A stretch of DNA of 13,134 bases, taken from positions 56,305-69,438 of the forward strand of contig DDEW01000011.1 of NCBI GenBank assembly GCA_002336935.1, written 5' to 3'. The notes under the pieces were generated by a model, which worked only from the letters and a program-made list of their open reading frames with translations, searched no databases and was not told the DNA's origin. Positions 1 through 6,452 of this stretch are shown here, piece after piece. The DNA comes from Candidatus Saccharibacteria bacterium UBA1944 (lineage in GTDB: Bacteria; Patescibacteriota; Saccharimonadia; Saccharimonadales; Saccharimonadaceae). Numbering within the stretch: the stretch's first letter is position 1; each line of letters begins with the position of its first letter. Made by a program: the position numbers and the translations under genes.

Positions 1-1131
1 GGGGGTCACGTTACTCCGGTCGTCGCCGTATTACGCGAAATTAAAGAGCGGGCACCGCACGCTGAGATTCGGTTTTGGTGCGATCGTAAGTTTGCTCCAC
101 AGGCGCGCAGCGTGATGGGGCACTTTGACGGGAATATACAAGTTGATACGATCGTTAGTGGTAAATTGCGTCGCTACCATAGCCTTTCATTGCTCCAGCA
201 GCTACGACGATTACGAACGATAGTGTTTCCTAATTTGCGCGACATGGTTTTTGTTGTTGTCGGCTTTATCCAAAGCTTTGTGAAGCTGTTAATCTGGCGC
301 CCCGACGTCGTATTCACGAAGGGCGGATTTGTGTGCTTGCCGATTGGATATGCGGCAAAACTCTTGCGTATACCGCTGGTGATTCACGACTCAGATGCGC
401 ACCCTGGACTGACGAACCGCATTCTTGCAAAGTGGGCGACTGCCATTGGAACAGGCGCGCCGCTCAAATTTTATCCTTATCCAACGTCTATTTCACACTA
501 TGTAGGTGTTCCTGTGGTAGCGGACTTCACCCCATATAGTGACGAAAAACGACGTGTGGTTAAGGAGCAACTTGGGTTCGTACCTACACGACCACTTACG
601 GTTGTCACTGGCGGCGGTTTGGGTGCGCAGCGACTAAACGAAGCAGTTGCAACAACATTGCGGCAACTTTTGACACATACAAACGTGATATTAATTAGCG
701 GGGAAGGGCAGTATGATGAGATGCGTACACTCACGCCGCAAGATGACGATCGGTATCAGCTACACGCTTTTGTGAGCAAAGGTATGGCCGATATGCTTGG
801 GGCAGCAGATATCGTGGTAGCGCGAGCAGGAGCAACAACAATATTAGAGTTAGCCGCACTCGCTAAGCCTACGATACTAGTCCCCAATGGATTCTTGACA
901 GGTGGACACCAGCTCAAAAATGCTGCAGTGTATGCCGAGAAGCACGCAGTGAGTATTATTGATGAACAAGAGCTCGAAAAGACGCCCACACTCCTTCTTG
1001 ATGAGGTGTGCAATATATTGGCCGATAAAGACCGACAGGAAGCTATGGCGAGCGCATTTCATGAGTTTGCGAAACCACATGCCGCCCATGATATGGCAAA
1101 TCTTGTGCTTGGCGCAGTGAAGCACAAATAA
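1..1131 (+). CDS. murG: UDP-GlcNAc:undecaprenyl-pyrophosphoryl-MurNAc-pentapeptide GlcNAc transferase MurG (5' end cut)
   Basis: MurG is a GT-B glycosyltransferase at the inner face of the membrane that adds GlcNAc to lipid I to make lipid II. The reading frame is open from base 1, and its first residues (GGHVTP) are the end of the N-terminal glycine loop, so only about 10-15 residues are missing. Other family motifs follow in order: FTKGGFVCLP, then IHDSDAHPGLTNR (the acceptor-site segment, usually HEQN), then GGGLGAQRLNEAV, and the C-terminal donor-site block ADIVVARAGATTILEL...GGHQLKNAA with the conserved Glu and His-Gln. The Glu-Gln-Asn part of the acceptor motif reads Asp-Ser-Asp. An internal GTG at 112 could be mistaken for the start, but the glycine loop lies upstream of it. 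The ftsQ-like gene follows after 54 bp, with its own promoter. Identification is firm from the motifs. Confidence 0.93.
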   Translation, partial: GGHVTPVVAVLREIKERAPHAEIRFWCDRKFAPQARSVMGHFDGNIQVDTIVSGKLRRYHSLSLLQQLRRLRTIVFPNLRDMVFVVVGFIQSFVKLLIWRPDVVFTKGGFVCLPIGYAAKLLRIPLVIHDSDAHPGLTNRILAKWATAIGTGAPLKFYPYPTSISHYVGVPVVADFTPYSDEKRRVVKEQLGFVPTRPLTVVTGGGLGAQRLNEAVATTLRQLLTHTNVILISGEGQYDEMRTLTPQDDDRYQLHAFVSKGMADMLGAADIVVARAGATTILELAALAKPTILVPNGFLTGGHQLKNAAVYAEKHAVSIIDEQELEKTPTLLLDEVCNILADKDRQEAMASAFHEFAKPHAAHDMANLVLGAVKHK

Positions 1132-1164
1132 GTGCTTAACCGCAGAAAATAGGGTGAGGGCTAA

Positions 1165-1173
1165 TGGTATAAT
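1165..1173 (+). promoter_or_regulatory. Extended -10 promoter of the ftsQ-like gene
   Basis: TGGTATAAT carries a perfect -10 hexamer (1168-1173) with the TGn extension. No convincing -35 box lies 16-18 bp upstream. Transcription would start near 1180, only about 6 nt before the ATG at 1186. No Shine-Dalgarno sequence fits in that space, so the message would be almost leaderless. Confidence 0.6.
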
Positions 1174-1185
1174 ACCAGTAGCACA

Positions 1186-2133
1186 ATGAATATATTGCGA
1201 AAAAAACAACAGCTACCATCTCGCAGAAGCGATGTTTCTGGCGCTCGCGCTGGTCGGGCAACGGAGAGCGACCTTACTGAGCGATACGCTTTTCGGCGCA
1301 ATCGTACACTCACGGGAAGCCTTGCTCCAGGTGTAGTTAGTGTTAATGAGCATCATGCCGAACTAAAATCGGTTCGTATTCATACCCACGATCTTCGACA
1401 GCACCGTCGTCGTCTGTCGGGCATTTTTTTAATTGTTGCATTAGTCGCAGTAGCCCTAGGGTATGGTATCTTTCAGTCTATTGCTATTCCAAAAGTTGTC
1501 GCAGTAGCTACTGAACGTCCGATAGACGCCCAATACTATGAGCAAAAGATACAGCAGTATTTGAATGGACGCCCACTTGAACGTTCTCGGGTTGCATTGA
1601 ATGTGGAGCGCTTAGCACAATACCTTCAGGTTAATGATGCGCCAGAAGTACTCGCTGTTAGCCCTGACATGTCTTTTGACGGACTAGGCACAAGCCGTTT
1701 GCAGCTTGTGATGCGACGTCCAGTGATTGCCTGGCGAACTGGTTCGAGTAATCTATATGTAGACGATCAAGGTGTTGCCTTTGCCCGCAACTACCACCCC
1801 GAGCCGACCGTCAAAGTTGTTGATGAAACCGGTATCGTCACTAAGGATAACAAAGTACTCGCCAGTAATCGGTTCTTGGGATTCATTGGTCGTGTGGTTG
1901 GGCGCATGAAGGCGAGCGGGTTAACTGTTACGCAAGTGACACTACCAGCCAATACAACGCGCCAGGTTGCCGTTACGGTAGAAGGGGTAAATTACCCTAT
2001 AAAATATAGTGTTGACCGACCAGTGGGGGAGCAGACGGAGGACGCAGTGCGTGCGATACGATACTTGGCGGATAAGGGCATTGGTGCAGAATATCTGGAT
2101 GTCCGGGTAAGCGGGAAAGCCTTTTATAAATAG
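1186..2133 (+). CDS. ftsQ: FtsQ/DivIB-like cell division protein
   Basis: This 315-residue bitopic membrane protein probably belongs to the FtsQ/DivIB divisome family, which bridges early and late division proteins. It has a basic cytoplasmic N-terminus (about 1-75), a single transmembrane segment (about 78-102) and an extracytoplasmic domain. The C-terminal part resembles FtsQ: RRPVIAWRTGSSNLYVDDQG (177-196) is like the segment before the beta domain that ends in a DxxG turn. The end, EYLDVRVSGKAFYK, is like the usual terminal Y-x-D-L-R-x-x-G-(K/R)-A-x-Y motif. A canonical POTRA domain is hard to see by eye. It lies directly after murG, as in many division/cell-wall clusters. The ATG at 1186 is preferred because a -10 box sits just upstream; there is no ribosome-binding site. 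The unusually long basic N-terminus is typical of divergent lineages. Confidence 0.68.
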   Translation: MNILRKKQQLPSRRSDVSGARAGRATESDLTERYAFRRNRTLTGSLAPGVVSVNEHHAELKSVRIHTHDLRQHRRRLSGIFLIVALVAVALGYGIFQSIAIPKVVAVATERPIDAQYYEQKIQQYLNGRPLERSRVALNVERLAQYLQVNDAPEVLAVSPDMSFDGLGTSRLQLVMRRPVIAWRTGSSNLYVDDQGVAFARNYHPEPTVKVVDETGIVTKDNKVLASNRFLGFIGRVVGRMKASGLTVTQVTLPANTTRQVAVTVEGVNYPIKYSVDRPVGEQTEDAVRAIRYLADKGIGAEYLDVRVSGKAFYK

Positions 2134-2157
2134 GGTGACCTCCCTTGCCAATTGGGT

Positions 2158-2177
2158 AATGTTCTATTTTTGTTCTA
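2158..2177 (+). repeat. 20-bp direct repeat, copy 1
   Basis: AATGTTCTATTTTTGTTCTA is repeated exactly at 2756-2775. Each copy contains two TGTTCTA heptamers 11 bp apart, about one helical turn. In this copy the 11-mer GTTCTATTTTT is itself duplicated in tandem (2161-2182). Confidence 0.85.
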
Positions 2178-2755
2178 TTTTTATTATTCAAAAAAATATA
2201 TATTAATATATAAAAATGATAAAAAAGCAAATAGGGAAGAAAGAGGGAAAAAGAATAGGGGGGTAATAAAAATCGAAAAAATGCAAATGACTGGCGCAAT
2301 GCAAAACGATCTTTGTGGATAACTATGGCAACGCTGCAGTACGGGACCGGTACATAATTAACAACACACTTCGTGTAATGTGCACGGCATGCAATGAAGT
2401 AGGCACGCGCACGTACATACGTGGTAAGTCATCAGAAACAAAAAGGATACTCCCCTCGCTAGGGGTATATGGTCAATTTAGCACTCTGTTTAAACGTATG
2501 CTGATTCATCTTCATCATTAATATTCAATGTCGTAAAAGAATTATTGTGCGACGTTAAGTCTATAGAACAAACATGATTCATCATGCATTCCCTATGGCT
2601 TGATTGTGAGTTAAAATCCCTTCCATTTTTTTGTATGTGTTCCCCGCGCCATTTTCATCGCTTATTTTTGCATGGCTCGGCCATGTTACTGGCTTGTTAG
2701 ACCGCCGGCTAATCTACTAAGCCTCGCGCTTTACGTCACTAAGTTTACTATGAAA

Positions 2756-2775
2756 AATGTTCTATTTTTGTTCTA
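2756..2775 (+). repeat. 20-bp direct repeat, copy 2
   Basis: This is an exact copy of 2158-2177. Together the two bracket about 580 bp of non-coding DNA. A further TGTTCTA lies between them in reverse orientation (2564-2570), and another in the promoter of the sigma-r4/HARE gene (7585-7591, reverse). Confidence 0.85.
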
Positions 2776-2833
2776 CTCTGCATTTACTAGCCGACTATTT
2801 AGTGGGTTGTAGTACCAAGATCTCCCCCAGCCC

Positions 2834-3375
2834 TTACGATACAAGGATGGCAATATATGCCGCAAAGAACATAAGATAATAGGCAATTTGGTACCAAAGA
2901 GCATAGCGGCGGTGGAATAATCCGACTATAGCTACCGCCAACATGCCAACTACTACTATCCAAATGAGCTGAATAACTACCACGGGTAGTGTTCCATACT
3001 GGCCGAAATTTAGAAGCAGGATCCATAGAAGGCCGGCCGATGAAAGTGCGAGGGTATGATGGATGCGTGTTGTGCGACCATGAAGTGGAAATAGTGTGCA
3101 GCGATTTGTAGAAGCGTAGCAACCGAAATGATGATCGTGGCACGTGCATCGAGCTGGTACTTTGGGGTAAGGTAGCTTGCGGTAACCTACGACAATACCG
3201 GCAGTGTCAGCGCAAAAATGAAGGCATAAAAAACCGTAGCATTTCGAGAACTGGCAGCATGATGGCTAAAAGTGAGGTGTCTCCCCTGCTCTTGTGGCCA
3301 CAAGTAAAGAATGATGAGCAATAGCAGGCATAGTAGGCAGATTGCGGACAACCCGAAAAGCTCGTAAGTATTCAT
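2834..3375 (-). pseudogene. Decayed six-segment integral membrane protein
   Basis: Reading from an ATG at 3375 gives a hydrophobic protein (MNTYELFGLSAICLL...) that stops at an in-frame TAG (3187-3189) after 62 residues. The same frame continues past the stop as plausible membrane sequence (VTASYLTPKYQLDARATIII...) to about 3079. Good sequence then resumes in another frame (TLALSSAGLLWILLLNF...) and ends at TAA 2834-2836. The span of 542 bp is one base short of a whole number of codons, which fits a single-base deletion between about 3045 and 3080. Restored, the product would be about 180 residues with six hydrophobic segments. I do not recognise the family. An upstream TTG at 3399 is a worse start because the -10 box would lie inside the gene. 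It could instead be an assembly error, but two independent lesions favour real decay. Confidence 0.7.
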
Positions 3376-3381
3376 ACCTTT

Positions 3382-3387
3382 AGTATA
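3382..3387 (-). promoter_or_regulatory. -10 box of the decayed membrane protein gene
   Basis: TATACT on the minus strand is placed so that transcription would begin at or next to the A of the ATG at 3375, a fully leaderless arrangement. No clear -35 box is visible. Confidence 0.4.
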
Positions 3388-3422
3388 CGATAGTAACAAA
3401 GTACCCTTTCTTTGCCTAAAGT

Positions 3423-3431
3423 TGGTATGAT
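3423..3431 (+). promoter_or_regulatory. Extended -10 element facing a structured intergenic sequence
   Basis: TGGTATGAT matches the TGn-extended -10 pattern seen before the other genes here (one mismatch in the hexamer). Predicted initiation near 3438 coincides with the first base of the stem at 3438-3494. No coding sequence follows on this strand. Confidence 0.35.
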
Positions 3432-3437
3432 GAGAAT

Positions 3438-3494
3438 GGCCCGGAACGGACTAAGACCACTCACCACGTGGGCGGTGCCTCATCCGGGCTGCCA
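3438..3494 (+). other. Candidate small structured RNA with acceptor-stem-like closure
   Basis: GGCCCGG (3438-3444) pairs with CCGGGCT (3484-3490) as seven pairs including one terminal G-U, and is followed by GCCA (3491-3494), the pattern of a tRNA acceptor stem with a discriminator base and CCA. The enclosed 39 nt are too short for a cloverleaf and lack a recognisable T-loop, but they can form small hairpins (for example CACC 3462-3465 with GGTG 3474-3477). An alternative pairing is TGGC/GCCA plus CCGG/CCGG with a three-base bulge. An extended -10 element lies directly upstream. It could also simply be structure after the minus-strand ATPase gene, though no T-run follows on either strand. Confidence 0.28.
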
Positions 3495-3501
3495 GAGTTA
3501 T

Positions 3502-6309
3502 CTACCGCAATTTCAAAAGTGTATCGTCACGAGGAGGTTGGGCGTTTGAGGGAGCATTACTTTCTTTGATGATGCGAGGCTTGTTTGGCTTACGCTCCCC
3601 TTCTCCGTCGCCAGACTTACGCTTTCGCGTACGACTGCGTTTTTTCTTAGTGGGCTGTTCGCTTGGTTCTGATCCAAAGGCTTTGACTGGCTCGGGGAGC
3701 ATTTCTGGTTCAACGGGTACGGGCTCCTCTTGCTCAAGTAGGGGTGTGTTAGCGGCATCAGGAGTAATACCATCAATCGGCCACTGCTTGCCTTGAGCAA
3801 GCATTGCTTGCTCCTTTGCAATTCGATCGGCTTCTCGCTGCTCGGGACTCTTAGGGGGTGTGTATGCGGGCCCAGGACGCTTTACGGTAAGGTTCTCTGG
3901 CGGCAGGATTCGATCATTGATTGACTGTTCGATAGCTTCGCGGGGCTGACTGTAAATGGCGCGCGTGTTTTCAATGATAAGTTTGGTGTTATCTGTTTGA
4001 GCGGGTGGCAAATTGAGTGTCCTGGCACTAAATGCAGGGGCCTTTTCACCATTAATCACCATGTTGATTACGAAGTTGCGGTTATGCATCTGCAGTAGGT
4101 CATTTGGCTCAAACTGTGGTTCGAATTGCTTTGCGAGGATGGGGCTGTCGTCTGCTGATACGCGAAAGCTAATCATAGTACCAACGTTGCCAAATACCGC
4201 ATCGCGCACAGTGTCGCTCATCTGTGATATGTACTGATTGGCAACAGTGAGGTTGAGGCCATATTTGCGTGCTTCTGACAAAATAGTCGCAAAACTATCC
4301 GTAGCAAAGTTTTGAAACTCGTCTACGTAAAGGTAGAATGGGCGGCGATCTTTAATGTCGGGAATATCACTACGGCTCATAGCGGCGAGCTGAATTTTGG
4401 TAACGAGGAATGCGCCAAGAATGGAAGCGTTGTCTTCCCCGATGAGGCCCTTTGACAAATTAACGATAAGGATTTTGCCTTCGTCCATAATCTGACGAAT
4501 ATTGAAGGTACTCTTGGGCTGGCCAATGATATTACGGATGACAGGGTTAGCGGTAAAGGCCCCTACTTTATTGAGTACCGGCGCAATTGCTTCGGCTTGG
4601 AACTTATCGGTCCAGCTGGCAAACTCAACGTTCCAGAACTGCAGCACCACGGTGTCGGTACAATAGCTGAGCGTTTCTTTGCGAAACTTCTTGTCGGTAA
4701 GCATACGGGTGATGTCGAGCATGGTAGTTTCGGGGCGGTCGAGCAATGCAAGGATGGTATACCGCAGAATATATTCGAGGCGAGGACCCCATGATTCACC
4801 AAACATACGCTTCAACACCCCGATGACTTCGGAGCTAATATTTGTTTTCTGATTGGGGTTGGTGACTTCAAGCGGGTTAAACCCGAGCGGAAATGCCGTG
4901 TCGGCAGGGTTAAAATACACGACGTCTTTCATGCGGCCACCTGGAATGAACTTCATATTATTGATGGCAAAGTCACCGTGAGGGTCGATGATGGCGTAGC
5001 CTTGACCGTGGAAAATATCGCTGAGTGCAAAGAGCTCGAGCAAGCCTGACTTACCCGCTCCAGTTTGCCCAATGATGTAGACGTGGCGCGAACGGTCATA
5101 GCGAAGCATGCCAAACTGGTGGTTGATACCACGGAAGTTTGTCATGCCAAAAGCACTGATATTTTCATCGTGTGCCGGATCGCCATTAAGTAGTGGTAGC
5201 TTGGCGGGTGGTTCAGCGGTTTTGGTGCTTGCCCACACAATGTTGGGCGTCTCTACATTGGTATGTGGCAAGTGAAACACTGAAGCGACTTCTTCGATAT
5301 TGAGCAGGTACCCCCTATCGGCAAATAGCCGAGCTTTATATTTAGCCAAGTCCTCTTTTTTGAAACTCTCATTGGCCATTTTAAAGCCGTTGAGGTTGGT
5401 GCTGTTGAACTGCTTAAATGTACCAACAATCCCCTGCATGCGTAGCTTGGCATTGGTTGTGCTCTCTCCTAAGTAGGCAATGCGAATTTTAGCCTGGTAA
5501 CCAAGCTTGGTTGCTTTCTTTTCTGCCTCAGCCACCCGGGTTTTATCGCGTTCGCTAATCTCGCGTGCACTCGCGCTGCCAGCTCCCTGCTCTGGCGGGT
5601 TCCAAAGGGCTTCAAACAGACCGGCAAACCATTTGGCGTTTATGCCACCGCCACCAAAAAGGTTAACGGTGCCTGATTTTACTGATTTAATCCACGCGTC
5701 GCTAGTCTTATGCCAGTCATCGGCTACAGGACGCACAAGGATTTGAATCCAGATCTCCTCATCGGTATCTTCTAGCTTTGCGAGGGTGCCGGTTATACCT
5801 GCAAGCGGGTCAACTTCGAAGTTTTGAAAGGTCTTAATGGGTAGGTATTCTTTGTCGGTAGGCACGATTTCACTCGTGTAAACGACGCTGTGGTGACGCT
5901 CGTGCGTAACGTAATCTTCGTCGGCTGCGTGAATTTGTACCTGGGGGTACTGTGAGTAGATTTGCCCTTCAACGAAGCTTTGAAGTGCCTTGGGTACCCA
6001 AACATAAAATTGAATTCGCCCACCAACGCTGGCGATTTCAAAGCTCAGATGTTCCTGGTAACCACCATTAAGACGGAGTTCTTTTTTATCGCGCAAAATA
6101 CCGTGAAGGCTGGCAAACATTTGTTCAGCGGCAAGCTCACTCTTGTCGTTTGCTTTGGGAATTTCAAGCATGAGCAGCACACTTTCGATGTCTTTGACGA
6201 TATCAACTCGTTGGTAGTTACGCCACGTCATGTAGGCCAAGATGAGTACAATGGGCAGCCAGACGTACCATTGCAGAAGCGTGTTGATAAACCATAAGAT
6301 AAATGACAT
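3502..6309 (-). CDS. Membrane-anchored VirD4/TraD-type DNA-translocating ATPase
   Basis: This 935-residue FtsK/HerA-superfamily ATPase resembles type IV secretion coupling proteins (VirD4/TraD/TraG). Hydrophobic residues about 3-28 form the membrane anchor. About 40-400 is a large region without familiar motifs. The motor domain has Walker A GQTGAGKS (414-421), a DPHGD strand (442-446), Walker B FYLYVDEF (658-665) and a downstream NQY (691-693) in the usual sensor position. The C-terminal ~85 residues are proline-rich, then strongly Lys/Arg-rich (KKKRSRTRKRK), which could bind DNA. No relaxase, VirB4 or pilus genes are nearby. In CPR genomes such ATPases are often linked to type IV pili or DNA transfer; here that role is inference. 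The ATG at 6309 is supported by the hydrophobic N-terminus and a promoter 16 bp upstream. No Shine-Dalgarno sequence is seen. Confidence 0.8.
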   Translation of the reverse strand: MSFILWFINTLLQWYVWLPIVLILAYMTWRNYQRVDIVKDIESVLLMLEIPKANDKSELAAEQMFASLHGILRDKKELRLNGGYQEHLSFEIASVGGRIQFYVWVPKALQSFVEGQIYSQYPQVQIHAADEDYVTHERHHSVVYTSEIVPTDKEYLPIKTFQNFEVDPLAGITGTLAKLEDTDEEIWIQILVRPVADDWHKTSDAWIKSVKSGTVNLFGGGGINAKWFAGLFEALWNPPEQGAGSASAREISERDKTRVAEAEKKATKLGYQAKIRIAYLGESTTNAKLRMQGIVGTFKQFNSTNLNGFKMANESFKKEDLAKYKARLFADRGYLLNIEEVASVFHLPHTNVETPNIVWASTKTAEPPAKLPLLNGDPAHDENISAFGMTNFRGINHQFGMLRYDRSRHVYIIGQTGAGKSGLLELFALSDIFHGQGYAIIDPHGDFAINNMKFIPGGRMKDVVYFNPADTAFPLGFNPLEVTNPNQKTNISSEVIGVLKRMFGESWGPRLEYILRYTILALLDRPETTMLDITRMLTDKKFRKETLSYCTDTVVLQFWNVEFASWTDKFQAEAIAPVLNKVGAFTANPVIRNIIGQPKSTFNIRQIMDEGKILIVNLSKGLIGEDNASILGAFLVTKIQLAAMSRSDIPDIKDRRPFYLYVDEFQNFATDSFATILSEARKYGLNLTVANQYISQMSDTVRDAVFGNVGTMISFRVSADDSPILAKQFEPQFEPNDLLQMHNRNFVINMVINGEKAPAFSARTLNLPPAQTDNTKLIIENTRAIYSQPREAIEQSINDRILPPENLTVKRPGPAYTPPKSPEQREADRIAKEQAMLAQGKQWPIDGITPDAANTPLLEQEEPVPVEPEMLPEPVKAFGSEPSEQPTKKKRSRTRKRKSGDGEGERKPNKPRIIKESNAPSNAQPPRDDTLLKLR

Positions 6310-6324
6310 AACTTGTTATTGCTC

Positions 6325-6353
6325 ATTATATCATACCTCTGTTAATTTTGCAA
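6325..6353 (-). promoter_or_regulatory. Promoter of the VirD4-like ATPase gene
   Basis: On the minus strand, TTGCAA (6348-6353), a 17-bp spacer and TATAAT (6325-6330) with TGA directly upstream form a strong sigma-A-type promoter. The start would be near 6318, giving a leader of about 9 nt before the ATG at 6309. There is no ribosome-binding site. Confidence 0.65.
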
Positions 6354-6393
6354 GAGTAAGCGCTTTTATTGTGCTTCTGCCTATGTAGTATTG

Positions 6394-6452
6394 GTGCGCC
6401 AGCAACGAACGCAAAAACACTCCATAAAGGGGCGTTTGGTTGAGTGGCGCAC
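6394..6452. repeat. Long imperfect hairpin after the sigma-r4/HARE gene
   Basis: Nested arms pair GTGCGCCA (6394-6401) with TGGCGCAC (6445-6452), then CAAC with GTTG and AACGC with GCGTT. This gives about 17 pairs with two small internal loops around a 19-nt loop. On the minus strand the hairpin begins at the first base of the stop codon at 6452-6454. It lacks a T-run, so it may protect or process the mRNA rather than act as a classical terminator. Confidence 0.5.

Larger units (their letters stand above)
2134..2833. other. 700-bp non-coding stretch between convergent genes
   Basis: I find no credible gene here. It contains a very AT-rich tract (about 2161-2220), a strand-asymmetric purine tract (about 2221-2286, almost only A and G on the plus strand), and a direct repeat near each end. 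A single perfect DnaA-box sequence (TGTGGATAA, 2314-2322) is present. Small hairpins occur at 2452-2465 (CCCCT/AGGGG, loop CGCT) and 2671-2685 (CATGGC/GCCATG, loop TCG); neither is followed by a T-run, so they are not obvious terminators. TTGCC...GGTAA at about 2146-2159, followed by T-rich repeats, could weakly terminate the ftsQ-like transcript. The stretch separates a plus-strand gene from a minus-strand pseudogene. Confidence 0.6.

Noticed and set aside
2310..2325. Chromosomal replication origin
   Set aside because: Only one perfect DnaA box, no cluster and no dnaA, dnaN or gyrase genes nearby. Kept only as a low-interest observation.
2315..2521. 68-codon plus-strand reading frame in the intergenic stretch, starting with GTG at the DnaA-like box
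   Set aside because: No ribosome-binding site or promoter, no recognisable domain, and a composition typical of random sequence. A CxxC in it is not enough to support a gene.
2799..3149. 116-codon minus-strand frame over the decayed membrane gene
   Set aside because: Its protein is rich in Ser, His, Pro and Thr without hydrophobic segments, while the neighbouring frames give coherent membrane helices. It is the wrong frame of the pseudogene.
3438..3494. A standard tRNA or bacterial SRP RNA
   Set aside because: Too short for a tRNA with no T-loop or anticodon arm, and the SRP apical motif GGAAGGAAGCAGC is absent.
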